Below are positions 25,943-36,010 of a DNA stretch of 64,000 bases, piece after piece. The notes under the pieces were generated by a model that saw nothing but the letters and a program-made list of their open reading frames with translations, was not told the origin of the DNA and did no database searches. Location of the stretch: contig NZ_JADEVO010000019.1 in the NCBI RefSeq assembly GCF_017114825.1, positions 1-64,000 on the forward strand, given 5' to 3'. Position 1 is the first letter of the stretch, and each line of letters begins with the position of its first letter. Source of the DNA: Pseudomonas gregormendelii (GTDB lineage: Bacteria; Pseudomonadota; Gammaproteobacteria; Pseudomonadales; Pseudomonadaceae). A program made the translations under genes and the position numbers.

Positions 25943-26410
25943 GTGCGACTGCGACTGATCGCCGTCGGTTCACGCATGCCCAAATGGGTGGAAGAAGGCT
26001 GGCATGAATATGCCAAGCGTCTTCCATCCGAGCTGGCGCTGGAACTGGTGGAAATACCGCTCAATACCCGTGGCAAGAACGCCGACGTGGCACGCTTCAT
26101 CCGACAGGAAGGCGAAGCCATGCTGGCTAAAGTCGGCCCGAACGAGCGGATTGTCACTCTCGAAGTCCACGGCAAGCCCTGGAGTACAGAGCAGTTGGCG
26201 GTCGAACTCGATCGCTGGCGCCTGGACTCGCGTACGGTGAACTTCATGGTCGGTGGCCCCGAAGGGCTGGCGCCGGAAGTCTGTGCCCGGGCAGATCAGC
26301 GCTGGTCGCTCTCGCCGTTGACCCTGCCGCACCCCCTGGTGCGGATCCTGATCGGCGAACAGCTGTATCGTGCCTGGACAGTGCTGTCCGGCCACCCTTA
26401 CCACAAGTAG
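25943..26410 (+). CDS. rlmH: 23S rRNA m3Psi1915 methyltransferase
   Basis: 155 residues from a GTG start with AAGGGACC upstream. RlmH is a SPOUT methyltransferase that modifies pseudouridine 1915 of helix 69. The family stretches [27 protein letters not shown] and [24 protein letters not shown] are present; the SAM-binding knot is the latter part. It forms a usual pair with rsfS. Confidence 0.97.
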   Translation: MRLRLIAVGSRMPKWVEEGWHEYAKRLPSELALELVEIPLNTRGKNADVARFIRQEGEAMLAKVGPNERIVTLEVHGKPWSTEQLAVELDRWRLDSRTVNFMVGGPEGLAPEVCARADQRWSLSPLTLPHPLVRILIGEQLYRAWTVLSGHPYHK

Positions 26411-26420
26411 CTTTGCCCTC

Positions 26421-28316
26421 ATGCCCCAGCCAATCCGCATCAAGGACCACGAAAAAGACGCCCGTCTGGTGCGTGGCCGCGTCGTGTTCGGGGCAATTGC
26501 GGTGGTGACGCTGATTTGTGTGCTGATTGCGCGGCTGTATTTCCTGCAGGTGATTCAGTACGAGTATCACTCGACCCTGTCGGAAAACAACCGGGTGCAT
26601 GTGCAGCCGATCCCTCCGACTCGCGGGTTGATCTTCGACCGCAATGGGGTCGTTGTCGCCGACAACCGGCCCAGTTTCAGTCTGAGCATGACCCGCGAGC
26701 GTTCCGGCGACTGGCAGCAGGTGCTCGATGTGATCGTCGAAGTCCTGGAGCTGACGCCGGACGATCGGGTGATATTCGAAAAGCGCATGAAACAGGGGCG
26801 CCGGCCGTTCGAGCCGGTGCCGATCCTGTTTGAACTCTCGGAAGAACAGATCGCCCGGATCGCGGTCAACCAGTTCCGCCTGCCCGGGGTGGAAGTGGTT
26901 GCGCAACTGGTGCGCCACTACCCGCAGGGCGCGCACTTCGCGCACTCGGTGGGTTACATGGGGCGGATCAACGAGAAAGAGCTCAAATCCCTCGATCCGG
27001 TCAATTACAGCGGCACCCATCACATTGGCAAGACCGGTATCGAACGATTCTACGAACCCGAACTGCACGGCCAGGTGGGTTACGAAGAGGTCGAAACCAA
27101 CGCGCGAGGCCGTGTACTGCGGGTGCTCAAGCGTACCGATCCGATTCCCGGCAAGGACATTGTCCTGAGCCTGGACATCAAATTGCAGGAAGCTGCCGAA
27201 GCGGCACTTGGCGGTCGGCGCGGCGCCGTGGTGGCATTGGACCCGGCCACCGGCGAAGTGCTGGCGATGGTCAGCCAGCCGAGTTTCGACCCTAACCTGT
27301 TCGTCACCGGCATCAGCTTCAAGGCCTATGCCGAGTTGCGCGATTCCATTGACCGGCCGCTGTTCAACCGCGTGTTGCGCGGCCTTTACCCGCCGGGCTC
27401 GACCATCAAGCCTGCCGTGGCCATTGCCGGCCTGGATTCAGGCGTGGTGACCGCATCGACCCGGGTGTTCGATCCGGGTTACTACCAGTTGCCAAACTAC
27501 GACCACAAGTACCGCAACTGGAACCGTTCCGGTGACGGCTTCGTCGACCTGGACACGGCAATCATGCGCTCCAACGACACCTATTTCTACGACCTGGCCC
27601 ACAAGCTGGGGATCGATCGGCTGTCGGCCTATATGGGCAAGTTCGGCATCGGCCAGAAGGTCTCGCTGGACATGTTCGAAGAATCGCCGGGGCTGATGCC
27701 GTCCCGCGAGTGGAAGCGCGCCACCCGCCGTCAGGCGTGGTTCCCTGGCGAGACATTGATCCTGGGGATCGGCCAGGGGTACATGCAGTCGACACCGCTG
27801 CAACTGGCGCAAGCCACGGCCCTGGTGGCGAACAAGGGCGTCTGGAAGCGTCCGCACCTGGCCAAGACGGTCGAAGGCGAGAGACCCAAGGACGAAAACC
27901 CGATGCCGGATATCATCCTGCGCGATCCGTCGGACTGGGCCAAGGTCAACCACGGAATGCAGCAGGTGATGCACGGTGCCAGGGGCACTGCGCGCAAGGC
28001 AGCCATTGGTGCGCAATACCGCATTGCCGGCAAAAGTGGTACGGCCCAGGTGGTCGCGATCAAGCAGGGCGAGAAGTACGACCGCTCCAAGGTTCAGGAA
28101 CGTCACCGCGACCACGCCCTGTTCGTCGGCTTCGCGCCGGCCGATAACCCGAAAATCGTCGTGTCGGTAATGGTCGAGAACGGCGAGTCCGGTTCCGGCG
28201 TTGCGGCACCAGTGGTCCGTCAGATCATGGATGCCTGGCTCCTTGGCCAGGACGGTCGGCTGAAAGCCGAGTACGCCAGCCCTACCAGTGCGGAGGCTAC
28301 GGCCCGTGAAGAGTAA
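26421..28316 (+). CDS. mrdA: Penicillin-binding protein 2 (elongasome transpeptidase)
   Basis: 631 residues from ATG at 26421. One N-terminal membrane segment (about 20-40), a pedestal domain, and a class B transpeptidase domain. The active-site serine is in PPGSTIKPAVAIAG (SxxK), then the MRSNDTYFYD SxN box and the GKSGTAQ KSG box. It cross-links peptidoglycan for rod-shape elongation with RodA, encoded immediately downstream with overlap. Upstream in-frame ATGs inside rlmH are not needed. Confidence 0.97.
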   Translation: MPQPIRIKDHEKDARLVRGRVVFGAIAVVTLICVLIARLYFLQVIQYEYHSTLSENNRVHVQPIPPTRGLIFDRNGVVVADNRPSFSLSMTRERSGDWQQVLDVIVEVLELTPDDRVIFEKRMKQGRRPFEPVPILFELSEEQIARIAVNQFRLPGVEVVAQLVRHYPQGAHFAHSVGYMGRINEKELKSLDPVNYSGTHHIGKTGIERFYEPELHGQVGYEEVETNARGRVLRVLKRTDPIPGKDIVLSLDIKLQEAAEAALGGRRGAVVALDPATGEVLAMVSQPSFDPNLFVTGISFKAYAELRDSIDRPLFNRVLRGLYPPGSTIKPAVAIAGLDSGVVTASTRVFDPGYYQLPNYDHKYRNWNRSGDGFVDLDTAIMRSNDTYFYDLAHKLGIDRLSAYMGKFGIGQKVSLDMFEESPGLMPSREWKRATRRQAWFPGETLILGIGQGYMQSTPLQLAQATALVANKGVWKRPHLAKTVEGERPKDENPMPDIILRDPSDWAKVNHGMQQVMHGARGTARKAAIGAQYRIAGKSGTAQVVAIKQGEKYDRSKVQERHRDHALFVGFAPADNPKIVVSVMVENGESGSGVAAPVVRQIMDAWLLGQDGRLKAEYASPTSAEATAREE

Positions 28317-29451
28317 TTTCGACCGCATCCTCTCCAGTGAAGATGTGATGCGTCGCCGTGCGACGCTGCTGCAACGCATGCATATCGACGGTCCGTTGCT
28401 GATCCTGCTGTTGACCCTCGCGGCCGGCAGCCTGTTCGTGCTGTATTCGGCCAGCGGCAAGAGCTGGGATCTGCTGGCCAAGCAGGCCACCTCGTTCGGC
28501 ATCGGCCTGGTGTCGATGGTCGTCATCGCCCAGTTCGAGCCGCGCTTCATGGCCCGTTGGGTGCCGGTAGGTTACGTGCTGGGCGTGCTGTTGCTGGTGG
28601 TGGTCGACATCATGGGCCACAACGCCATGGGTGCCACGCGCTGGATCAACATTCCCGGGGTCATCCGCTTCCAGCCTTCGGAGTTCATGAAGATCCTGAT
28701 GCCGGCGACCATCGCCTGGTACCTGTCCAAGCGCACCTTGCCGCCACAGCTCAAGCACGTGGCGGTAAGCCTGTTCCTGATCGGTTTGCCGTTCATCCTG
28801 ATCGTGCGCCAGCCCGACCTCGGCACTTCGCTGCTGATTCTGGCGGGGGGCGCCTTCGTGTTGTTCATGGGTGGCCTGCGCTGGCGCTGGATCCTGAGCG
28901 TGCTTGCGGCCGCGGTGCCGGTATCCGTCGCCATGTGGTACTTCGTGATGCACGAATACCAGAAACAGCGCGTCCTGACCTTCCTCGACCCTGAGAGCGA
29001 TCCACTGGGCACCGGCTGGAACATCATTCAATCCAAAGCCGCCATTGGTTCCGGCGGGGTGTTCGGCAAGGGCTGGCTGCTGGGTACCCAGTCGCATCTG
29101 GACTTCCTGCCGGAAAGCCACACCGACTTCATTATTGCGGTGTTGGGCGAAGAGTTTGGCCTGGTGGGCATCTGTGCGCTGCTGCTGATCTACCTGTTGC
29201 TGATTGGCCGGGGCCTGGTCATTACTGCCCAGGCCCAGACATTGTTCGGAAAATTGCTCGCCGGTGCCCTGACCATGACGTTTTTTGTTTACGTTTTCGT
29301 CAACATCGGTATGGTCAGTGGCCTGTTGCCGGTTGTGGGGGTGCCGTTGCCGTTCATTAGCTACGGAGGAACTTCGCTGGTGACACTGCTGTCAGCGTTT
29401 GGGGTTTTGATGTCGATCCATACCCATCGTAAGTGGATCGCGCAAGTTTGA
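28306..29451 (+). CDS. rodA: SEDS peptidoglycan polymerase RodA
   Basis: 381 residues from GTG at 28306, which overlaps the mrdA stop by 11 bases and has GGAGG about nine bases upstream. Ten membrane segments of the SEDS glycosyltransferase family, with AMGATRWINIPGVIRFQPSEFMK-type loop (short part: WINIPGVIRFQPSE), the RQPDLGTSLLI stretch including the catalytic aspartate, and PESHTDFIIAVLGEEFG. It polymerises lipid II with PBP2 during elongation. Confidence 0.97.
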   Translation: MKSNFDRILSSEDVMRRRATLLQRMHIDGPLLILLLTLAAGSLFVLYSASGKSWDLLAKQATSFGIGLVSMVVIAQFEPRFMARWVPVGYVLGVLLLVVVDIMGHNAMGATRWINIPGVIRFQPSEFMKILMPATIAWYLSKRTLPPQLKHVAVSLFLIGLPFILIVRQPDLGTSLLILAGGAFVLFMGGLRWRWILSVLAAAVPVSVAMWYFVMHEYQKQRVLTFLDPESDPLGTGWNIIQSKAAIGSGGVFGKGWLLGTQSHLDFLPESHTDFIIAVLGEEFGLVGICALLLIYLLLIGRGLVITAQAQTLFGKLLAGALTMTFFVYVFVNIGMVSGLLPVVGVPLPFISYGGTSLVTLLSAFGVLMSIHTHRKWIAQV

Positions 29452-29468
29452 ATAAGGTGAAGATTTCA

Positions 29469-30479
29469 ATGCAAGAAATGCGTGGCTGGGCGACTCGATA
29501 CGCGCCGTGGGTCGGCCTGGTAGGCATCCTTGGCACAGCGCAGCAAGCGCTGGCCGGCGATTACGAAGGCACTCCGCAGGTGGCCGAGTTCGTCGGTGAA
29601 ATGACCCGCGACTACGGTTTCGCCGGTGAGCAGCTGATGGGCGTGTTCCGCGAAGCCGAGCGCAAGCAGTCGATTCTGGACGCGATCTCGAAACCTGCCG
29701 AGCGGGTCAAGCAGTGGAATGAGTATCGCCCGATGTTCATCTCCGACGCGCGCATTGCCCGCGGTGTGGACTTCTGGCGCCAGCACGAAGCCGTATTGGC
29801 GCGTGCCGAACAGGAATACGGGGTACCAGCCCAGGTGATTGTGTCGATTATCGGCGTTGAGACCTTTTTCGGCCGTAATACCGGTAATTTCCGGGTGATC
29901 GATGCCTTGTCCACCCTCGGTTTCGACTATCCTCCCCGTGCCGAATTTTTCCGCAAGGAATTACGCGAGTTTCTGCTGCTGGCCCGGGAAGAACAGGTCG
30001 ATCCATTGACCCTCAAGGGCTCGTACGCCGGGGCCATGGGGCTTCCGCAGTTCATGCCGAGCAGTTTTCGCGCCTATGCAGTGGATTTCGACGGTGATGG
30101 TCACATTAATATCTGGACCAACCCGGACGACGCAATCGGCAGCGTCGCCAGTTATTTCAAGCGTCACGGCTGGGTGGCCGGAGAACCCGTGGTCAGTCGC
30201 GCCGATGCGCGTGGCGACCAGGTGGACGAGGGTTTGACCACGGGCATCGAGCCGACTAAAACCGTCGGGGAGTTGCGAGCGTTGGGGTGGTCGAGTCATG
30301 ATGCGCTGCGCGATGATATGCCGGTCACGGCTTTCCGCCTGGAAGGTGACCAAGGTCCTGAATACTGGATGGGCCTGAAGAATTTTTACGCGATCACGCG
30401 TTATAACCGCAGCGTGATGTATGCCATGGCCGTACATCAACTGTCTGAACAGCTGGTCCAAGCACGGGGCGTCAAGTAA
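29469..30479 (+). CDS. mltB: Lytic murein transglycosylase B
   Basis: 336 residues from ATG at 29469 (AAGGTGA upstream), equivalent to P. aeruginosa SltB1. The signal sequence ends in AQQALAGD without a lipobox cysteine, so it is soluble and periplasmic, unlike E. coli MltB. The catalytic glutamate lies in IIGVETFFGRNTG; SYAGAMGLPQFMPSSFRAYAVDFDGDG is the diagnostic central region (quoted in part). It cleaves glycan strands with formation of 1,6-anhydroMurNAc. Its stop overlaps the rlpA start. Confidence 0.93.
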   Translation: MQEMRGWATRYAPWVGLVGILGTAQQALAGDYEGTPQVAEFVGEMTRDYGFAGEQLMGVFREAERKQSILDAISKPAERVKQWNEYRPMFISDARIARGVDFWRQHEAVLARAEQEYGVPAQVIVSIIGVETFFGRNTGNFRVIDALSTLGFDYPPRAEFFRKELREFLLLAREEQVDPLTLKGSYAGAMGLPQFMPSSFRAYAVDFDGDGHINIWTNPDDAIGSVASYFKRHGWVAGEPVVSRADARGDQVDEGLTTGIEPTKTVGELRALGWSSHDALRDDMPVTAFRLEGDQGPEYWMGLKNFYAITRYNRSVMYAMAVHQLSEQLVQARGVK

Positions 30480-31492
30480 TGCGGGCATTGCCTATGAATA
30501 AACCCCTGAAGCTGATGGCATTCGGTGCCTTGGCGGTGCTGGTCGCCAGTTGTTCGACCAGCCGTTCTCCTACGCAAAAACCTGCGACCACGGCTGTGCG
30601 CACCATGCCGGGCCTGGACATCAACCGCGCTCACAAAGACGGCGCGCCATGGTGGGATGTCGACGTATCGCGCATTCCGGATGCCACGCCGACCCTGCAT
30701 ACCGGTCCTTACAAAGCCAACCCCTACACCGTGCTGGGCAAGACCTACTTCCCGATTCAGGAATCGAAGAGCTACGTGGCATCGGGCACGGCGTCCTGGT
30801 ATGGCACCAAGTTCCATGGCCAGAACACCGCCAACGGCGAAGTCTATGACTTGTACGGCATGAGTGCCGCCCACAAGACCTTGCCACTGCCAAGTTACGT
30901 TCGGGTGACCAACCTGGACAACAACAAATCAGTGGTGCTGCGAGTCAACGATCGTGGGCCGTTCTACTCCGACCGGATCATCGACCTGTCCTATGCGGCA
31001 GCCAAGAAGCTCGGTTATGCCGAAACCGGGACCGCGCGCGTCAAGGTCGAGGGTATCGACCCGCAACAATGGTGGGCCGCCAAGGGGCGTCCGGCGCCGT
31101 TGATGCTCAATGAACCGCAGATCGCCCAGAACAAGGCACCTGTCATCACGGCTTCGGCCGGTACGGTGGAGCAATGGACTCCGCCGCCACAGCAACACGC
31201 GGCGGCCGTAGTGCCCGTGCAGATCGATGCAAAAAAAAACGCTTCTGCACCAGCCTCTGGCCAGTATCTGCAGGTGGGCGCGTTCGCCAACCCGGACGCT
31301 GCAGAGCTCCTGAGATCGAAGCTGAGCGGAATGGTGAGCGCTCCGGTGTTCATCAGTTCGATAGTGCGCAATCAGCAAACCCTGCACCGGGTGCGCCTGG
31401 GGCCAATGGGCTCGCCGGGTGAAATCCAGCAGGTGCAGAACAGCGTGCGACTGGCCAATCTCGGTTCGCCGAGCCTGGTCACCGCCGAGTAA
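30479..31492 (+). CDS. rlpA: RlpA septal lytic transglycosylase (lipoprotein)
   Basis: 337 residues. Lipoprotein signal with lipobox LVASC (Cys25 or 20 by start), a double-psi beta-barrel domain (about 100-190, with SGTASWYGTKFHGQNTANGE and VRVNDRGPFY-type DRGPF) and a C-terminal SPOR domain (about 260-335). P. aeruginosa RlpA cuts glycan strands stripped of peptides and goes to the septum through SPOR. The TAATG junction favours the start at 30479; ATG at 30494 is the alternative. Confidence 0.95.
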   Translation: MRALPMNKPLKLMAFGALAVLVASCSTSRSPTQKPATTAVRTMPGLDINRAHKDGAPWWDVDVSRIPDATPTLHTGPYKANPYTVLGKTYFPIQESKSYVASGTASWYGTKFHGQNTANGEVYDLYGMSAAHKTLPLPSYVRVTNLDNNKSVVLRVNDRGPFYSDRIIDLSYAAAKKLGYAETGTARVKVEGIDPQQWWAAKGRPAPLMLNEPQIAQNKAPVITASAGTVEQWTPPPQQHAAAVVPVQIDAKKNASAPASGQYLQVGAFANPDAAELLRSKLSGMVSAPVFISSIVRNQQTLHRVRLGPMGSPGEIQQVQNSVRLANLGSPSLVTAE

Positions 31493-31672
31493 TACGTAGT
31501 ACTTGATTGAAGGCTCACTTGCGATTTGGGGGTGAGCCTGGTTGTTGGCTCGATGAAGAATAAAAGCCCGGCAAGGGTTATGAGTGAACAACTGAACACG
31601 CGACAGCTCGTTAGAGTGCTGTCTGATTAGTTTTGCCTTTGGGCAGTTCCCATTAGCGATTTCGAGAGACGG

Positions 31673-32830
31673 ATGAACATCACCACCTTTGCCAAACGCC
31701 TTTGCCTGCTAGTCCCGCTGCTCATCTCGCCTGCCGCTTTCGCGGTCGAGATGATGCCGTCGCCACCTCAACTGGCGGCTAAATCCTATGTACTCATGGA
31801 CGCCAGCAGCGGCAACGTGCTGGTCGAGAACAACGGTGACCAGCGTCTGCCTCCGGCCAGCCTGACCAAGCTGATGACCGCGTACATCGCGACCCTGGAA
31901 ATTCGTCGTGGCCAGATCGGCGAAAACGATCCGGTGACCGTCAGCGAAAACGCCTGGCGCACCGGCGGTTCGCGGATGTTCATCAAAGTCGGCTCCCAGG
32001 TAACGGTCAGTGACCTGCTGCACGGCATCATCATCCAGTCGGGTAACGACGCCAGTGTTGCGCTCTCCGAGCACATCGCCGGCAGCGAAGACGCCTTCGC
32101 CGACATGATGAACAAAACCGTGGCCGACCTTGGCATGACCAACAGCCACTTCATGAATCCGACTGGCCTGCCGAACCCGGAGCACTACTCGTCGGCTCAC
32201 GACATGGCCGTGCTGGCTCGCGCAATCATCCACGAAGACCCTGCTCACTATGCGATCTACTCGCAGAAAGAGTTCTTCTGGAACGGCATCAAGCAACCTA
32301 ACCGCAACCTGCTGCTGTGGCGCGACAAGACCGTGGACGGCCTGAAAACCGGTCACACCGACGAAGCCGGCTTCTGCATGGTGTCTTCGGCTGTACGTGA
32401 CGGCATGCGTCTGATCGCCGTGGTCTTCGGCACCAACAGCGAAGTGGCTCGCGCCTCTGAGACCCAGAAGCTGCTGACTTACGGTTTCCGCTTCTTCGAA
32501 ACCCAGACCTTCTATCAGAAAGGCGCCGAGCTGGCCCAGGCTCCAGTCTGGAAAGGCACCACCAACCAGGTCAAGGCCGGCCTGGCTCAAGACCTGACCA
32601 TGACCCTGCCAAAAGGTCAGCTGAAGAAGCTCGCCGCCAGCATGACCATGAACCCGCAACTGATTGCGCCAATCGCCAAAGGCGACGTGATCGGTAAAGT
32701 CGAAGTGAAACTGGACGACAAGGTTGTGCACAGCGCAGACCTGATCGCACTGGACGCGGTCGACGAGGGTGGTATCTTCCGTCGCATGTGGGATAGCATC
32801 CGTCTATTCTTCTACGGCTTGTTCAACTGA
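31673..32830 (+). CDS. dacA: D-alanyl-D-alanine carboxypeptidase (PBP5/6)
   Basis: 385 residues. Cleavable signal ending at AFAVEMM, then a penicillin-binding domain with SxxK in PPASLTKLMTAY, SxN in SGNDASVAL and KTG in LKTGHTDEAGF, a beta-sheet domain, and a C-terminal amphipathic membrane anchor (WDSIRLFFYGLFN). It trims the terminal D-alanine of pentapeptides in the periplasm. P. aeruginosa calls this gene dacC. A 180-base leader suggests its own promoter. Confidence 0.96.
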   Translation: MNITTFAKRLCLLVPLLISPAAFAVEMMPSPPQLAAKSYVLMDASSGNVLVENNGDQRLPPASLTKLMTAYIATLEIRRGQIGENDPVTVSENAWRTGGSRMFIKVGSQVTVSDLLHGIIIQSGNDASVALSEHIAGSEDAFADMMNKTVADLGMTNSHFMNPTGLPNPEHYSSAHDMAVLARAIIHEDPAHYAIYSQKEFFWNGIKQPNRNLLLWRDKTVDGLKTGHTDEAGFCMVSSAVRDGMRLIAVVFGTNSEVARASETQKLLTYGFRFFETQTFYQKGAELAQAPVWKGTTNQVKAGLAQDLTMTLPKGQLKKLAASMTMNPQLIAPIAKGDVIGKVEVKLDDKVVHSADLIALDAVDEGGIFRRMWDSIRLFFYGLFN

Positions 32831-32845
32831 TTTAGTGTGGACCTG

Positions 32846-32878
32846 CATGGCCCCGTTCCAATCCGGTGCGGGGCCATG
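32846..32878. repeat. 10-bp hairpin between dacA and ybeD
   Basis: CATGGCCCCG (32846-32855) and CGGGGCCATG (32869-32878) are perfect arms around a 13-base loop. No T-run follows, so simple termination is unlikely; it may mark an mRNA processing site that separates dacA from ybeD-lipB-lipA expression. Confidence 0.55.
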
Positions 32879-32916
32879 TTCGTTACCACGGCTTACGCTT
32901 ACGAGGCCGTTACGCC

Positions 32917-33192
32917 ATGACCGATACCGAAGTAAAGGCGCCAAAGATCGAATTCCCCTGCGCGGATTATCCTATCAAGGTGATCGGCGATACCGGCGTA
33001 GGTTTCAAGGACAGGATCATCGCGATCCTTGAGAAGCACGCCACTGTTGACCTCAAGACGTTCGCCGAACGCCAGAGCACCAACGGCAAGTACACGACCA
33101 TCCAGCTGCACATCATCGCTACCGGTCAAGAGCAGCTGTACGACATCAACAGCGAATTGCGCGCTACCGGTTTTGTGCACATGGTGCTGTGA
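32917..33192 (+). CDS. ybeD: DUF493 (YbeD) protein
   Basis: 91 residues with an ACT-like ferredoxin fold. [20 protein letters not shown] and the C-terminal [17 protein letters not shown] segment match YbeD, always found before lipB in gamma-proteobacteria. Its biochemical role is unsettled. The stop overlaps the lipB ATG by one base. Confidence 0.93.
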   Translation: MTDTEVKAPKIEFPCADYPIKVIGDTGVGFKDRIIAILEKHATVDLKTFAERQSTNGKYTTIQLHIIATGQEQLYDINSELRATGFVHMVL

Positions 33193-33839
33193 TGTCTGGC
33201 ACGCTGGGCTTTCGCGAGCTTGGCCAGATGGCTTACGAGCCGGTCTGGCATGCCATGCAACGCTTTACCAACGAACGTGGCAGCAATGCCGCGGACGAGA
33301 TCTGGCTGGTCGAGCACCCACCGGTGTTCACCCAGGGCCAGGCCGGCAAGGCTGAACATCTGCTGCTGCCGGGTGATATTCCGGTGGTGCAGGTCGACCG
33401 TGGTGGCCAGGTGACCTATCACGGCCCCGGCCAGTTGGTCGCCTACCTGTTGCTCGATGTACGCAAACTCGGTTTTGGTGTGCGTGACCTGGTCACCCGC
33501 ATGGAGCATTGCCTGATCGAGCTGCTGGCGAGCTACGGCGTTATCGCTGCAGCCAAGCCGGATGCACCGGGTGTGTATGTAAACGGGGCAAAAATTGCCT
33601 CCCTGGGTTTGCGCATTCGTCACGGCTGTTCTTTTCATGGCCTGGCCCTGAACGTGGACATGAACCTGGAACCGTTTCGACGGATTAATCCCTGCGGCTA
33701 CGCCGGGCTGGCGATGACCCAGCTCAGCGATCACGCAGGATCGATTGAATTTGCCGAGGTAAGTGCCCGGCTGCGCGCGCAGCTCGTCAAACACCTCGAC
33801 TATGCTGAGCAGACGACCCTAACGGGCGGAATCGACTGA
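33192..33839 (+). CDS. lipB: Octanoyl-ACP:protein octanoyltransferase
   Basis: 215 residues. LipB moves octanoyl from ACP to the lipoyl domains of dehydrogenase E2 subunits. [21 protein letters not shown], the active lysine in [16 protein letters not shown], and the catalytic cysteine in INPCGYAGL are present. It directly precedes lipA. Confidence 0.97.
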   Translation: MSGTLGFRELGQMAYEPVWHAMQRFTNERGSNAADEIWLVEHPPVFTQGQAGKAEHLLLPGDIPVVQVDRGGQVTYHGPGQLVAYLLLDVRKLGFGVRDLVTRMEHCLIELLASYGVIAAAKPDAPGVYVNGAKIASLGLRIRHGCSFHGLALNVDMNLEPFRRINPCGYAGLAMTQLSDHAGSIEFAEVSARLRAQLVKHLDYAEQTTLTGGID

Positions 33840-33840
33840 T

Positions 33841-34863
33841 ATGACTACTGATGCAGTGCAAACCATGATCCCGACGCTGGATGTTACCGAGCGTCCGGCC
33901 CCGCGTGCCAAGGTTGAAGCCGGCGTCAAGCTGCGCGGCGCCGAGAAGGTTGCACGCATCCCGGTAAAGATCATTCCGACCACCGAACTGCCAAAAAAGC
34001 CGGACTGGATCCGTGTGCGCATCCCGGTTTCCCCGGAAGTCGACCGCATCAAGGCGCTGCTGCGCAAACACAAGCTGCACAGCGTGTGCGAAGAGGCGTC
34101 CTGCCCGAACCTGGGCGAGTGCTTCTCCGGCGGCACGGCGACCTTCATGATCATGGGGGACATCTGCACCCGTCGTTGCCCGTTCTGCGACGTGGGCCAC
34201 GGTCGTCCGAAGCCACTGGACGTCAATGAGCCGCAAAGCCTGGCCATCGCCATCGCTGATCTGAAACTCAAATACGTGGTGATCACCTCGGTTGACCGCG
34301 ATGACCTGCGTGACGGCGGTGCCCAGCACTTCGCCGACTGCATCCGCGAAATTCGCAAGCTGTCGCCAAATGTGCAGCTCGAAACCCTGGTCCCGGATTA
34401 CCGTGGACGCATGGACGTGGCGCTGGAAATCACTGTGGCTGAGCCGCCTGATGTGTTCAACCACAACCTGGAAACCGTGCCACGCCTGTACAAGGCTGCG
34501 CGTCCGGGCTCGGACTACCAGTGGTCGCTGACCCTGCTGCAACGCTTCAAGCAGATGATGCCGCACATTCCGACCAAGTCCGGCCTGATGCTGGGGCTGG
34601 GTGAAACCGATGAAGAAGTCATCGAAGTGATGAAGCGCATGCGCGAACATGACATCGACATGCTGACCCTGGGCCAGTACCTGCAACCGTCGCGCAGCCA
34701 CTTGCCAGTCCAGCGCTTCGTGCACCCGGACACCTTCGCCTGGTTCGCCGAGGAAGGTTACAAGATGGGCTTCAAGAACGTCGCATCCGGCCCGCTGGTT
34801 CGTTCTTCGTATCACGCTGACGAGCAGGCCAAGCTGGTCAAGGCCGAGCTGATGTCGTCCTGA
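33841..34863 (+). CDS. lipA: Lipoyl synthase
   Basis: 340 residues. Radical SAM enzyme that inserts two sulfurs into protein-bound octanoate. The auxiliary cluster cysteines are in [16 protein letters not shown] and the radical-SAM cluster in CTRRCPFC; the C-terminal serine ligand is in [11 protein letters not shown]. It ends the cell-wall and lipoate series, with a terminator 20 bases downstream. Confidence 0.98.
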   Translation: MTTDAVQTMIPTLDVTERPAPRAKVEAGVKLRGAEKVARIPVKIIPTTELPKKPDWIRVRIPVSPEVDRIKALLRKHKLHSVCEEASCPNLGECFSGGTATFMIMGDICTRRCPFCDVGHGRPKPLDVNEPQSLAIAIADLKLKYVVITSVDRDDLRDGGAQHFADCIREIRKLSPNVQLETLVPDYRGRMDVALEITVAEPPDVFNHNLETVPRLYKAARPGSDYQWSLTLLQRFKQMMPHIPTKSGLMLGLGETDEEVIEVMKRMREHDIDMLTLGQYLQPSRSHLPVQRFVHPDTFAWFAEEGYKMGFKNVASGPLVRSSYHADEQAKLVKAELMSS

Positions 34864-34880
34864 TCAACTGCTGGTAAAAC

Positions 34881-34917
34881 AGCCCGCAAGGCTTGTCCGG
34901 CTTGCGGGCTGTTTTTT
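34881..34917 (+). terminator. lipA terminator
   Basis: AGCCCGCAAG (34881-34890) and CTTGCGGGCT (34901-34910) form a 10-bp stem, then GTTTTTTG. It ends the transcript that begins near proA or dacA. Confidence 0.92.
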
Positions 34918-35035
34918 GCCTGGCCTAAGGCACACCGCGATTTTTTCCTGCAGTTGGAGGGCGCTGTCCCTCTTCTGTTTGTGCCCGTTCCTGACTACTG
35001 TGGTGCAAGACGCCTTCACACCGGGAGATTCATGG

Positions 35036-35986
35036 ATGACCGTTAAACCAACCCACGTTCTCAGCCCGCACGCTCCTGTCCCGGCGCTGCCTGCCGAGGG
35101 CCTGATCGGCGTCATCGCTCCCGCCGGCCCTGCGCCTCTGGACACCGACAAAGCCACCGCCTGGATGCGTGCTCGCGGGTATGCGCTGCGGATTTTTCCC
35201 GGGGTCTACGAGAAGGAGGGTTACCTTGCCGGCAGCGACGAAAGGCGGCTGGCGGATTTGCACGCCGCGTTTGCCGATCCGCAAGTCGATGCGATCATTT
35301 GCTTGCGTGGCGGTTACGGCACCCCGCGCTTGCTCGATCGCATTGATTTCGACCTGTTGCGCAACAATGCCAAGCCATTCATTGGCTACAGCGACATCAC
35401 CGCGCTGCATCTGGCGATCAGTCGATACGCGGGGTTTGTGACCTTTCACGGGCCGCTGCTCAATGCCGACCTGCTGGGTGACCGGAAGCGGCCGACCGAG
35501 TCCTCGTTTTTCAACATGCTTAGAGGGCAGGTGAAGGCGGGGAGTGTACTGACTCACCCGGTGGCCTACCCCTTGATCACGATCGAGCCAGGCATTGCCC
35601 ACGGGCGCTTGCTCGGCGGCAACTTGTCGATGATCGCGGCCGTCATGGGCACGCCCTACGCGATCGATGCCGAGGGCGTCATCCTGTTTATCGAGGACAT
35701 CAACGAGCCGCTGTACCGTATTGACCGGCTGCTGACGCACCTGCGCCTGGCGGGCACGCTGGGCCAGCTGCGCGGGGTATTGGTTGGCGATGTGGCGGGG
35801 GTGGAGACGGCTGCGCTTGAGCGGTTGCTCAAGCAGACTTTCGAGCCTTTACGCATTCCGGTACTGGCCGGTTGGCGCAGCGGGCATTGTGATCCGAACC
35901 TGACGCTGCCGATGGGGGCGTTGGTGAAGCTCGATGCGGGGGGCAAGGCGTTGGTGTTGGAGCAGGATGTTGTAATCAAGTCTTAG
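35036..35986 (+). CDS. ldcA: LD-carboxypeptidase (S66 family)
   Basis: 316 residues from ATG at 35036 (GGGAG upstream). LdcA removes the D-Ala from L,D-linked tetrapeptides in the cytoplasm during murein recycling, feeding Mpl. The S66 triad is visible: the serine in FIGYSDITALHLA, the glutamate in LFIEDINEPLYRIDR and the histidine in WRSGHCDPN. It lies outside the lipA unit, behind its terminator. Confidence 0.93.
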   Translation: MTVKPTHVLSPHAPVPALPAEGLIGVIAPAGPAPLDTDKATAWMRARGYALRIFPGVYEKEGYLAGSDERRLADLHAAFADPQVDAIICLRGGYGTPRLLDRIDFDLLRNNAKPFIGYSDITALHLAISRYAGFVTFHGPLLNADLLGDRKRPTESSFFNMLRGQVKAGSVLTHPVAYPLITIEPGIAHGRLLGGNLSMIAAVMGTPYAIDAEGVILFIEDINEPLYRIDRLLTHLRLAGTLGQLRGVLVGDVAGVETAALERLLKQTFEPLRIPVLAGWRSGHCDPNLTLPMGALVKLDAGGKALVLEQDVVIKS

Positions 35987-36010
35987 ATCATCACGGACTG
36001 ATAGTCAGTC

